The notes: a model not told the origin generated them from the sequence alone. Positions 1 through 6,646 are shown, numbered from the stretch's first letter. The stretch: 7,873 nucleotides of DNA from Actinobacteria bacterium UBA4426 (GCA_002390705.1 DGQA01000042.1:1-7873); one strand, 5' to 3'. A program made the numbers and translations.

Positions 1-1331
1 ACCCCGATCACTGCGACTTCATGTACACCGGGAACCTCAGCGATAGTGTCCTCAATCTCTCGGGGATAAATGTTGTATCCCCCAGAAATAATCATGTCCC
101 CTTTACGATCGACCAGATACATTAAATCATCGGCATCTAAGCGGCCAAGGTCTCCGGTGTACAGCCAACCATCCCGAACCGCCTTAGTCACCGTACTGTC
201 TTGGCCCGCCTGCCCGTAATAGCCGCGCATCACATGGTCCCCACGAGTAATAACTTCGCCGATTTCACCGATCGGGACATCTCGACCCTGTTCATCAACA
301 ATTCGAACCTCAACTCCATTGCACGGACTTCCGGCACTTGTGAGCAATTCGGGTTCCCCGGAAATACCACGAAAGTGTTCCGTTGGGCCTAGAACGGTTA
401 CTGGCGGAATCGCCTCAACTAAGCCGTAATACTGGCTCATATTGACGGTAATTCGCTCGAAGCAATCCTTGATCTGTTCCGGAGGCATCGGTGCTCCAGC
501 GTATCCCAAGACTTCCAAATTTTTCATTCGCTCCCGCGAGATATCTGGCATTGCGAGTAAACGAGCAATCATTGTGGGCACCATCGCCGTTGCAGTGCCA
601 CCGCGATTCTCAATCGCATCAACAAAAAGATCGGGGTCAAATTTGGGTTGAATGATTTGTTTCGCACCAAATGCGAAATACGGCAGCACAAATAGTCCAC
701 TGGTGTGGGTGACCGGTCCAGCATGGACCCAAGTGCTGTTTTCGCTCGGCACCTTGCCCAAAAAATCCGTGACAATGTTGTGCAGACTCGCCATCCGGTT
801 GCGATGGGTTCGGATTGCACCTTTGGGGTTTCCCGTGGTTCCACTGGAGTAATTAAGTGAAACGAGGGCATCGGGATCGACGGAGAGTAAAAGTGGTTCA
901 GGTGACTGATCGGCGAGGAAACGCTCGTATTCAACACTTTCCCCTGGATCCCCATTAATCACAATCACGTGGTCCACCATGGATCTGATGCCTGCCGACT
1001 GCTCCCAAAACTTTACGTCAAGGATGAGAACTTTTGGAGTGCAGTCTGTAGTGATCCGGACCCAATCTGTGGGGTGTAGCCGATAGTTCAAAGCTACTCG
1101 GCACAGACCGGCAGTGCTAATTCCAAAATCTGTTTCGATATAGGTATTCTGATTTGATTGAAGGTCGAGGACCCGGTCGCCGGTTTCCAAGCCAAGCCCT
1201 CTTAGCCCGCGCGCAAGTTGCATCACTCGCACACCGGTCCGCCCATAAGTGCTCTCACCCTCGGGTCCTTCCAGGGCAACCCGATCCCGGTATTTACGCA
1301 TCGATCGCGCGACAAGCCTTCCAACGTCCAT
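1..1331 (-). CDS. AMP-forming acyl-CoA synthetase (ligase), C-terminus cut by window edge
   Basis: Reading leftward from ATG at 1331-1329, the frame is open for 443 codons to the window edge, so the 3' end is missing. It belongs to the ANL adenylate-forming superfamily: ATP plus a carboxylic acid gives an acyl-AMP, then an acyl-CoA. Visible motifs are the phosphate-binding loop YSSGTTGNPKG (residues 161-171), YYGLVEA (301-307, the Y-G-x-T-E motif with Val305 where Thr is usual), the ribose-binding YTGD (391-394), and the hinge region DRKGD (408-412) followed by GGYNIYPREIE (417-427). Relatives run to about 500-520 residues, so roughly 60-75 residues with the catalytic A10 lysine lie outside. 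The start is supported by AGGAGG six bases upstream. It is the last visible gene of the leftward operon, 20 bp after the ADP-forming synthetase. The substrate cannot be read from sequence; a medium-chain or cyclic carboxylic acid fits the context. Family assignment is firm, substrate is not. Confidence 0.93.
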   Translation of the reverse strand, partial: MDVGRLVARSMRKYRDRVALEGPEGESTYGRTGVRVMQLARGLRGLGLETGDRVLDLQSNQNTYIETDFGISTAGLCRVALNYRLHPTDWVRITTDCTPKVLILDVKFWEQSAGIRSMVDHVIVINGDPGESVEYERFLADQSPEPLLLSVDPDALVSLNYSSGTTGNPKGAIRTHRNRMASLHNIVTDFLGKVPSENSTWVHAGPVTHTSGLFVLPYFAFGAKQIIQPKFDPDLFVDAIENRGGTATAMVPTMIARLLAMPDISRERMKNLEVLGYAGAPMPPEQIKDCFERITVNMSQYYGLVEAIPPVTVLGPTEHFRGISGEPELLTSAGSPCNGVEVRIVDEQGRDVPIGEIGEVITRGDHVMRGYYGQAGQDSTVTKAVRDGWLYTGDLGRLDADDLMYLVDRKGDMIISGGYNIYPREIEDTIAEVPGVHEVAVIG

Positions 1332-1337
1332 GTGGAG

Positions 1338-1343
1338 CCTCCT
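1338..1343 (-). promoter_or_regulatory. Strong Shine-Dalgarno site (AGGAGG) of the AMP-forming ligase
   Basis: On the minus strand AGGAGG is followed by six bases and the ATG at 1331-1329. It lies in the 20-bp gap after the TAG stop (1354-1352) of the upstream gene, so this cistron has its own ribosome entry instead of a stop/start overlap like the two junctions before it. Confidence 0.8.
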
Positions 1344-1351
1344 GATACTTC

Positions 1352-3403
1352 CTATTGGGTGGGTGGTTCAACGTAAGCGGCGTCAAGAAACCAGCAACCA
1401 TTTTCCAATACGGTCACGGGATTGATGTCGAGTTCGCAATCGTCTGGCCAGTCGCGAACTCCCTGGGCCAATTGGTCGATGGCAATCACCAATGCCTCGC
1501 GATCGGCGACAGGCGCACCGCGCGCGCCTGCAAGCAGCACATCCAGTGTGGTTTCGGAAATCATTTGGCCGATGTCCCACTTACTCACCGGGAGCACCCG
1601 CACCGCCGCACTGGCCACTATTTCGGTCAACACTCCTCCCACACCTACTGTGAGAACGCGTCCCATCGGGCTACTACTCACCCCAACCAACACTTCGACG
1701 CCCCCAGGAACAAATCGCTCCACCAAGACATCGCCGCCAAGTGCCTGTAGTCGTGCGAATGTGTCAACGGCTTTTTCTGCACTCACATCGAGAACGACGC
1801 CACCAGCATCTGACTTGTGGAGCAGTCCAGGGACCACAGCTTTGAGTACGGCTCTACCACCTACAGTTCCTACTGCTCCCACAACCTCCGAGCCAGAAGT
1901 CACCACGAGTGACTCAGGGATGGGCAGGCCAGCCTGAGCAAATAGCTCCTTGAGGTCTTTTTCTGAAGCTCCATTCTGGGGGACGGGAATTCCTGGTTGG
2001 GTTGAGGGTGCCAAATTCTTTCGCTCCGGTGTGTTGATTGTGACCAGGGCTCGAAGGGCGGCCACCGCACGCTCCGGTGTGGGATACACCGGGATTCCTG
2101 CTTCTTTGAGAACCTGAGCTCCTTCCGGTGCCAACGCGGCCGCGCCGGTACGCACCGCAACAACTGGTAGTCCCGTGTTTTCTCGGACAGCACCCAACGC
2201 CTGCGCGATTCGATCTACATCTTTACCGACAAGTACTGCGAAACAGGCGACAATTGCATTGACAGACGGATCTGTCGAAAGCCGATTCACGCAGCGCTCA
2301 AAAAGTCCTGACTCAGCCATGACCGCGGCCGTGACATCGACCGGGTTAGTTGCATTGCCGTAACTAGGAACAATTTCTTCCAGAGCCGTGACTGTTTCGG
2401 CACTGAGTTCCGCGAGAGTAAGTCCTTCACTTTCTAGTGCATCAACGGCGAGGATTCCGCTACCGCCCGAAGTTGTCACAATGCCAACGGCCGGTCCTGA
2501 GATCTTCTTTTCCGACGCAAACAACGCTGCAATATCCAGAAGTTCATCGATGTTGTTCGCCCGCGCAATCCCGTTCTGGGTGAGAACCGCACTCACAACT
2601 TTGTCTGGGGACGCCAATGCCCCGGTGTGTGATGCGGCGGCGGCGGCGCCCGCAACACTCCTGCCAGCCTTGAGAATCGCAATAGGTTTACTTCCTGCAA
2701 CGCGGATGAGTTGATCCATGTTTCCCAGGGCCTCGACGTACATCACTACCGCATCTACTTCCGGATCTTGAGCCAGTTGCGCAGCGACCTCTGTTGCGGT
2801 CACATCCGCTTCATTTCCCGTAGTGATCGCAATACCAATCGGGACACCGCGCTCTAAACCAAGTGAGAGCGCTCCAAAACCAAGTGCACCTGACTGACTG
2901 ACCAATGCAACATTTCCCGCGGGTAAGGGTGTTGATTCCGACGAAAAAACTGGACTAAAAGTCGCCATCACTCGGTGTGCGCCACCCACAGATCCAATGC
3001 AATTGGGTCCCACCAGTCTCATGCCATCTGCGCGGGCAATGTCAACTAATTCCTGCTGGGCGATCTGACCATCGGGATCAACTTCACCGAATCCAGAGGA
3101 CATGACAATCGCGACTTCAACACCGGCTGCAGCACAATCCTTTACTGCTTCTCGAACTGAGCTGGCCGGGACCATGATCAGGGCCAGTTCAATATGTTGT
3201 GGGATTTCTGCCATCGATTGAAACGCGGGTAAGCCCAAAATTGTGCCACCTTTGGGATTTACGGGTGCAATGAATCCGTCAAAACCGAATTTCGTGAGGT
3301 ACTCGATGGGCAAACGACCGATTGCACCGACTCGTTCAGTGGCACCTACGACAGCAATGGTCTGAGCCGCCCACAGTGGTCGCAAATCAAGATTGTTGGT
3401 CAC
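1352..3403 (-). CDS. Fused acyl-CoA synthetase, ADP (NDP)-forming, alpha-beta type
   Basis: This 683-residue protein is of the NDP-forming acyl-CoA synthetase superfamily, related to succinyl-CoA synthetase and the acyl-CoA-binding part of Pat/AcsA acetyltransferases. It interconverts acyl-CoA + ADP + Pi with acid + ATP + CoA through a phosphohistidine. Domains in order: CoA-binding Rossmann domain (about 8-140; IAVVGA at 16-21, GPNCIG at 132-137), two ligase/flavodoxin-like domains (about 160-290 and 300-455; VSQSGALG at 168-175), then an ATP-grasp domain (about 478-680). His259 in SHTGAL matches the phosphorylated histidine of the alpha subunit. His529 in LHKSDAGG matches the conserved beta-subunit histidine implicated in phosphate transfer in ADP-forming acetyl-CoA synthetases. 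ELDINPV (657-663) is the usual ATP-grasp metal-site tail. No Gcn5-like acetyltransferase domain is present. The start is GTG (3403-3401), overlapping the Rid stop by four bases (GTGA). No other ATG, GTG or TTG lies between it and the upstream in-frame TGA. Substrate unknown. Confidence 0.95.
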   Translation of the reverse strand: MTNNLDLRPLWAAQTIAVVGATERVGAIGRLPIEYLTKFGFDGFIAPVNPKGGTILGLPAFQSMAEIPQHIELALIMVPASSVREAVKDCAAAGVEVAIVMSSGFGEVDPDGQIAQQELVDIARADGMRLVGPNCIGSVGGAHRVMATFSPVFSSESTPLPAGNVALVSQSGALGFGALSLGLERGVPIGIAITTGNEADVTATEVAAQLAQDPEVDAVVMYVEALGNMDQLIRVAGSKPIAILKAGRSVAGAAAAASHTGALASPDKVVSAVLTQNGIARANNIDELLDIAALFASEKKISGPAVGIVTTSGGSGILAVDALESEGLTLAELSAETVTALEEIVPSYGNATNPVDVTAAVMAESGLFERCVNRLSTDPSVNAIVACFAVLVGKDVDRIAQALGAVRENTGLPVVAVRTGAAALAPEGAQVLKEAGIPVYPTPERAVAALRALVTINTPERKNLAPSTQPGIPVPQNGASEKDLKELFAQAGLPIPESLVVTSGSEVVGAVGTVGGRAVLKAVVPGLLHKSDAGGVVLDVSAEKAVDTFARLQALGGDVLVERFVPGGVEVLVGVSSSPMGRVLTVGVGGVLTEIVASAAVRVLPVSKWDIGQMISETTLDVLLAGARGAPVADREALVIAIDQLAQGVRDWPDDCELDINPVTVLENGCWFLDAAYVEPPTQ

Positions 3404-3798
3404 GGCAGAATCGCTATTCCTTCGATTTCTACAAGCGCCGCGTCATCCCACAAGCGTGTCACACCGATGAGTGTCATGGCGGGGTAATCCCGGCCCACAT
3501 GTTTTTTCCACACCGCACCTATTTCACGTGAGTGGGCGCGGTAGTCAACCGGATCGGTGCAATAGATGGTGAGTTTGCCCAACTGCGATGGATCGCCGCC
3601 CGCGGCCGCCAAAGCCGTGAGTAAGTTGGTGAGTGCCTTTTCGGTTTGATTAACAATTCCTTCACCTTCAATCACATTGTGTGAATTCAAGGCAGTCTGT
3701 CCGGCGAGCAACACAATCGTGCTGCCTTCAGCAACTACAGCGTGCGAAAAACCGGTGGGCGGCGCAAGTACCTCTGGGTTAACTCGTCGTACTGTCAT
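3400..3798 (-). CDS. Rid (YjgF/YER057c/UK114) family protein lacking the catalytic arginine
   Basis: This 132-residue protein is full length for the Rid family, which forms trimers with active sites between subunits. Family hallmarks are GFSHAV (16-21), LAGQTAL (31-37), an Asn/Gln-rich helix around NQTEKALTNLL (50-60), YCTDPVDYRA (79-88), YPAMTLIGVTRL (105-116) and VEIEGIA (123-129). In enamine/imine deaminases such as RidA, an arginine following Tyr-Pro-Ala (Arg105 in the usual numbering) holds the substrate carboxylate. Here that position is Met108, so classical 2-aminoacrylate deaminase activity is unlikely and the protein fits the Arg-less Rid subfamilies of unknown function. Its ATG shares ATGA with the SDR stop, and its TGA shares GTGA with the next gene, so it is translated in step with both enzymes. 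AAAGG at 3810-3806 lies seven bases before the start. A role on a CoA-pathway intermediate is inferred from context only. Confidence 0.93.
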   Translation of the reverse strand: MTVRRVNPEVLAPPTGFSHAVVAEGSTIVLLAGQTALNSHNVIEGEGIVNQTEKALTNLLTALAAAGGDPSQLGKLTIYCTDPVDYRAHSREIGAVWKKHVGRDYPAMTLIGVTRLWDDAALVEIEGIAILP

Positions 3799-4568
3799 AT
3801 GTGTACCTTTCCGCCATCAAGGGTGATCCCTTGTCCATTTATTGCACCTAGGTCCTCGATCAGAAATCGGACCGTGGCTGCCACTTCGTGCGGTTCAATC
3901 AGTTTTCCATGCCCTTGCTCTTGGGCAAGAGTCTGGAGTACCTCGTCCGGATCGCGCCCGGTTTTAGAAACAATTGTGTCGATAGTGTGACGGGTCATGG
4001 GTGTATCCACATACCCCGGACATACGGCGTTCACGGTGACCCCGAAGGGAGCCACTTCCAGAGCCGCCGAACGCACAAGCCCCAAGACTCCGTGTTTGGC
4101 GGCCGTATACGCAGAAATATAGGGAGCACCCACTTGTGATGCCACGCTCGCGATCACAACGATCCTGCCAAAGCCTTGTTCTTTCATCACGGGAATGGCA
4201 GCCCGCAAAAACCTAAATGGCGCGCTCAAGTTCAGGTCAATCATGTACTGCCACAAGGCGTCACCTGTTCGATGAATGGGGGCAGACACGCCCTCACCAG
4301 CATTCACTACCAAAGCATCAATTCCACCCCATTGCTGCACAACCTGATTGATCACCAAATCGGCCGTCCCCGGATCCAATGCATCGGCCGGGATCACCAT
4401 GGTGGGTATTTCTAGGGTGTCCGCCACCGCCATTAAATCAACTTCGGTGCGAGCAGAAAGGGCGATTCGGTGGCCAGGCGTTGCCAAATCGCGGACAATG
4501 GCAGCACCGATCCCGCGACTAGCGCCGGTGACCACACAACGGAAAGGAGAATGCCGAGACATTTGCAT
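3795..4568 (-). CDS. Short-chain dehydrogenase/reductase (3-hydroxyacyl-CoA / BadH-like candidate)
   Basis: This is a 257-residue classical SDR. It shows the nucleotide-binding TGASRGIG (14-21), NAG (89-91), Asn113 after DL in the fourth helix, Ser141, and the YTAAK active site with Tyr154 and Lys158; CPGYVDTPM (183-191) follows as in FabG and 3-hydroxyacyl-CoA-type enzymes. Arg18 in the glycine motif and Arg40 at the end of the second strand, with no acidic residue there, suggest NADP(H) preference, unlike the NAD+ use reported for BadH. The likely reaction is reversible oxidation of a hydroxyl to a ketone on a CoA thioester. It is the first gene of the leftward operon, and its TGA (3797-3795) overlaps the Rid ATG. 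Two starts are possible: ATG 4568-4566, four bases after GGAG, and the in-frame ATG 4562-4560, ten bases after it. The longer was chosen, but the shorter gives a more typical N-terminus and is nearly as likely. Substrate is inferred from neighbours. Confidence 0.94.
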   Translation of the reverse strand: MQMSRHSPFRCVVTGASRGIGAAIVRDLATPGHRIALSARTEVDLMAVADTLEIPTMVIPADALDPGTADLVINQVVQQWGGIDALVVNAGEGVSAPIHRTGDALWQYMIDLNLSAPFRFLRAAIPVMKEQGFGRIVVIASVASQVGAPYISAYTAAKHGVLGLVRSAALEVAPFGVTVNAVCPGYVDTPMTRHTIDTIVSKTGRDPDEVLQTLAQEQGHGKLIEPHEVAATVRFLIEDLGAINGQGITLDGGKVHI

Positions 4569-4647
4569 AGTTCTCCTTCTCGGCCTGCGGTTAAAGGCCG
4601 GTGCCCGGGGTAGTGCATTTCTCTGTCGATCGGCAATAATACGACAC
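4569..4647. promoter_or_regulatory. Divergent intergenic control region between the two operons
   Basis: These 79 bp separate the SDR start from the thiolase start and must hold the promoters of both operons unless one is transcribed from farther off. On the minus strand TATTAT (4641-4636) matches a -10 box at five of six positions and would start a transcript near 4629, with a leader of about 60 bases. On the plus strand the same AT-rich stretch reads AATAAT (4635-4640), placing a start at or just before the thiolase ATG. No convincing -35 hexamer was found for either direction. The SDR ribosome site (AAGGAG, within 4572-4578) closes the region. Confidence 0.5.
4581..4600. repeat. Perfect 6-bp inverted repeat, possible operator or leader hairpin
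   Basis: CGGCCT (4581-4586) and AGGCCG (4595-4600) are exact reverse complements around an 8-base spacer. The dyad lies just upstream of the SDR ribosome site. It would sit in the 5' leader of the leftward transcript, or act as a binding site for a dimeric repressor. A 6-bp GC-rich dyad can occur by chance, and no second copy was seen in the window. Confidence 0.4.
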
Positions 4648-5823
4648 ATGACCGATGCCCGTCCGGTAGTTGCCGCAGCCAAGCGAACAGTATTTGGTAA
4701 AAATCGAGGTTCCCTCTCCGGAATCCGCCCCGATGATCTCCTCGCCTTATCCTTGAAAGAGTTGGCCGAGTCAATTCCCGCCCTCGACCTCAGTCGTATC
4801 GACGACGTTGTTATGGGAGATGCAAACGGCGCGGGCGAAGACAACCGTAATGTCGCCCGGATGGGTTCCCTCCTTGCTGGATTCCCGGTTAGCGTTCCCG
4901 GTGTCACCCTCAACCGGCTCTGCGGCTCAGGTGGTGAAGCAATTGTGCAGGCTTCCCGAGCAGTATTTACCGGGGACATGGACATTGTGATTGCTGGCGG
5001 AGTGGAAAGTATGAGCCGCGCACCATTTGTATTGCCTAAGCCAGAAAAACCACTCGATTCAGGTATGAAGTTAGAGCAAACCACCGTGGGTTGGCGCATG
5101 GTGAACCCCGAGTTTCCGCAACAGTGGACCGACAGTCTTGGCGAATGCGCACAACGAAGTGCGAGTGAATTAGGCATCGGTCGAATCGAACAGGACGAGT
5201 GGTCGGTTCGGTCCCACGAACTAGCCGAAGCCGCCTGGGACAAAGGAGTGCACTCCGGTTTCGCATTTTCCGTCAATGGGTTAACGCGAGATGAGTCAAT
5301 TCGCCCCGGGACAACTATGCAGACACTCGGCGCACTTAAGGCCGCGTTCACCACCGACGGAACGGTGACCGCGGGTAATTCTTCCCCGATAAATGATGGC
5401 TCAGTTGCAGCCCTCATCACTAGACCTGCTCTTGCAGCGGACCTGCAACTCATCCCCCTCGCAACGATTGTTTCATCTGTGGTCGTTGCCGTTGAGCCAG
5501 ATAGATTCGCCAACGCACCCGTTCCTGCCATGCATAAACTTTTGCAGCGCAACAACTTAACTTTTGACGACATTGACCTTTTTGAAATCAATGAAGCATT
5601 CGCTGCCATGGTTCTCACTGTCTTGAAGGAGGAACCCCGGATCAACCTTTCCAAAGTTAACCCCCACGGTGGATCGATTGCCATGGGTCATCCGGTTGGC
5701 GCTTCCGCGGCGCGCGTCGTCGTCGATGCTGCAAGGAATCTTCAACAACGCGGTGGAGGTCGTGCTATTGCAACAGCGTGTATCGGTGTCGGTCTTGGAA
5801 TCGCAATTCTCTTGGAGGCGTAA
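4648..5823 (+). CDS. Thiolase (acetyl-CoA acyltransferase), 3-oxoadipyl-CoA thiolase-like
   Basis: This 391-residue degradative thiolase cleaves a 3-oxoacyl-CoA with CoA to acetyl-CoA and a shortened acyl-CoA. The catalytic set is complete: Cys92 in NRLCGSG (acyl acceptor), NEAFA (315-319), His348 in GHPVGAS and Cys378 in CIGVGLG. The stretches AGEDNRNVARM (62-72) and TTVGWRMVNP (145-154) are typical of PcaF/PaaJ-type thiolases acting on dicarboxylic 3-oxoacyl-CoA, as judged from remembered family sequences. It is about ten residues shorter than PcaF (about 400), the loss lying in the loop around residues 198-225, and has GASAAR where GxSGAR is usual. The start is ATG 4648; no in-frame ATG, GTG or TTG lies close upstream and there is no Shine-Dalgarno, so leaderless translation is plausible. 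The stop overlaps the next ATG by one base (TAATG). Exact substrate is uncertain; 3-oxopimeloyl-CoA or 3-oxoadipyl-CoA are the leading guesses. Confidence 0.95.
   Translation: MTDARPVVAAAKRTVFGKNRGSLSGIRPDDLLALSLKELAESIPALDLSRIDDVVMGDANGAGEDNRNVARMGSLLAGFPVSVPGVTLNRLCGSGGEAIVQASRAVFTGDMDIVIAGGVESMSRAPFVLPKPEKPLDSGMKLEQTTVGWRMVNPEFPQQWTDSLGECAQRSASELGIGRIEQDEWSVRSHELAEAAWDKGVHSGFAFSVNGLTRDESIRPGTTMQTLGALKAAFTTDGTVTAGNSSPINDGSVAALITRPALAADLQLIPLATIVSSVVVAVEPDRFANAPVPAMHKLLQRNNLTFDDIDLFEINEAFAAMVLTVLKEEPRINLSKVNPHGGSIAMGHPVGASAARVVVDAARNLQQRGGGRAIATACIGVGLGIAILLEA
5814..5818 (+). promoter_or_regulatory. Shine-Dalgarno site (GGAGG) of the BadI/MenB-like gene
   Basis: GGAGG lies inside the last codons of the thiolase gene, four bases before ATG 5823. 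It fixes the start of the crotonase gene there and argues against the longer frame that begins at 5778. Confidence 0.75.
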
Positions 5824-6620
5824 TGATCAAAATATCTGAATTCACAGACATCACTTACACGGTCACCGATCAGGTGGCTGTGATAACTATTAACCGCCCC
5901 GATAGATACAACGCTCTACGTGGTCGAACAGTGGACGAGCTTATTTACGCATTCCGTTATGCCTATGTAGACAAGGGAGTTGCGGCAATCATCCTGACCG
6001 GTGCCGGCACAAAAGCTTTCTGCTCCGGTGGGGATCAAAAGGAACGCAACGAAACCGGCGGCTACGGCGAGACCGAAATGGGGATGTTTGAAATTGAGCG
6101 CTTACATCGTGTGATCCGCGAGGTCCCCAAGCCCGTCATCGCTGCGGTCAATGGCTTCGCAATCGGCGGTGGTCACGTATTACACGTGCTCTGCGATGTG
6201 TCACTTGCCGCAAGCACCGCCAAGTTTGGTCAGGTGGGACCGCGAGTAGGAAGCTTCGATGCAGGTTTCGGAACCGCATACCTCGCCAGAGTTGTTGGTG
6301 AAAAACGTGCTCGAGAGATTTGGTTTTTCTGCGATCAATACGACGCGGAGACCGCAGAGCGCTGGGGCCTGGTCAACCAAGTCGTGGAACCGGATGAATT
6401 ACTCCCCCTCGCAATGCAGTGGGGTCGCAAAGCTGCCGCACTCTCACCGACCGCACTCAAGACAATTAAGCACAGTTTCAATGCTGACACCGACCACATT
6501 GTCGGGATTCAATCCCTTGCATTTGACGTCCTGGACCTTTTTGTTGACACCGAGGAAGCACAAGAAGGTGGGCAGGCGTTTATCGAAAAACGACCCCCTG
6601 ATTTTTCACCATTTAGGTAG
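5823..6620 (+). CDS. Crotonase-superfamily ring-opening hydrolase candidate, BadI/MenB type
   Basis: This 265-residue protein of the enoyl-CoA hydratase superfamily belongs to the branch holding 1,4-dihydroxy-2-naphthoyl-CoA synthase (MenB, Dieckmann ring closure) and 2-ketocyclohexanecarboxyl-CoA hydrolase (BadI, the reverse ring opening). Features: INRPDRYNAL (23-32), oxyanion-hole FCSGGDQ (66-72), GGY (79-81), AIGGGHVLH (113-121), GQVGPRVGSFDAGFG (136-150) with Ser144 and catalytic-type Asp146, and REIWFF (164-169). Like BadI it has GQVGP and ARVVGEK; like MenB it has GSFD, WGLVNQVV and a C-terminal KRPPDFSPF. The bicarbonate-site QTG of type I MenB is QVG here, and the tryptophan shared by some MenB proteins is Phe149. 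Val241 stands where both relatives carry a conserved tyrosine. No menaquinone gene is nearby, while a thiolase is fused to it by a 1-nt overlap and an SDR diverges next door, so ring opening of a 2-oxo-cycloalkanecarboxyl-CoA is preferred over MenB. Family is sure; reaction is moderately supported. Confidence 0.9.
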   Translation: MIKISEFTDITYTVTDQVAVITINRPDRYNALRGRTVDELIYAFRYAYVDKGVAAIILTGAGTKAFCSGGDQKERNETGGYGETEMGMFEIERLHRVIREVPKPVIAAVNGFAIGGGHVLHVLCDVSLAASTAKFGQVGPRVGSFDAGFGTAYLARVVGEKRAREIWFFCDQYDAETAERWGLVNQVVEPDELLPLAMQWGRKAAALSPTALKTIKHSFNADTDHIVGIQSLAFDVLDLFVDTEEAQEGGQAFIEKRPPDFSPFR

Positions 6621-6646
6621 AAGGATCTGTTCATTACACATCTCGA

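Noticed and set aside
569..955. Minus-strand 128-residue frame inside the AMP-forming ligase
   Set aside because: It is an alternative frame across the ligase phosphate-binding loop region; the ligase frame is continuous from 1331 to the edge, with motifs on both sides and no frameshift.
1422..1937. Plus-strand frame inside the ADP-forming synthetase
   Set aside because: Ser/Thr/Pro-rich shadow of a well-supported minus-strand gene, with no recognisable domain or ribosome site. The same holds for the other frames at 1355-1750 and 2388-2714.
4348..4647. Upstream in-frame extension of the thiolase
   Set aside because: It overlaps the SDR coding sequence on the opposite strand and has no thiolase-like content; the thiolase N-terminus starts properly at 4648.
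4569..5684. Long open minus-strand frame antisense to the thiolase, in frame with the SDR, giving an apparent 629-residue protein
   Set aside because: The plus strand encodes a thiolase with all catalytic motifs. The antisense part shows no family signature and is low-complexity Ser/Arg/Pro-rich. The SDR has its own ribosome site and a normal N-terminus at 4568.
5823..6620. Calling the crotonase gene menB
   Set aside because: Similarity to MenB is real, but the conserved tyrosine and the QTG site differ, BadI-like stretches are present, and neighbours are catabolic, not menaquinone genes. Left unnamed.
6621..6646. Terminator between the convergent stops
   Set aside because: Only a weak, bulged match between GAAGGATC and GATCTTC spans the junction, with no GC-rich stem and no T-run, so no terminator is called.
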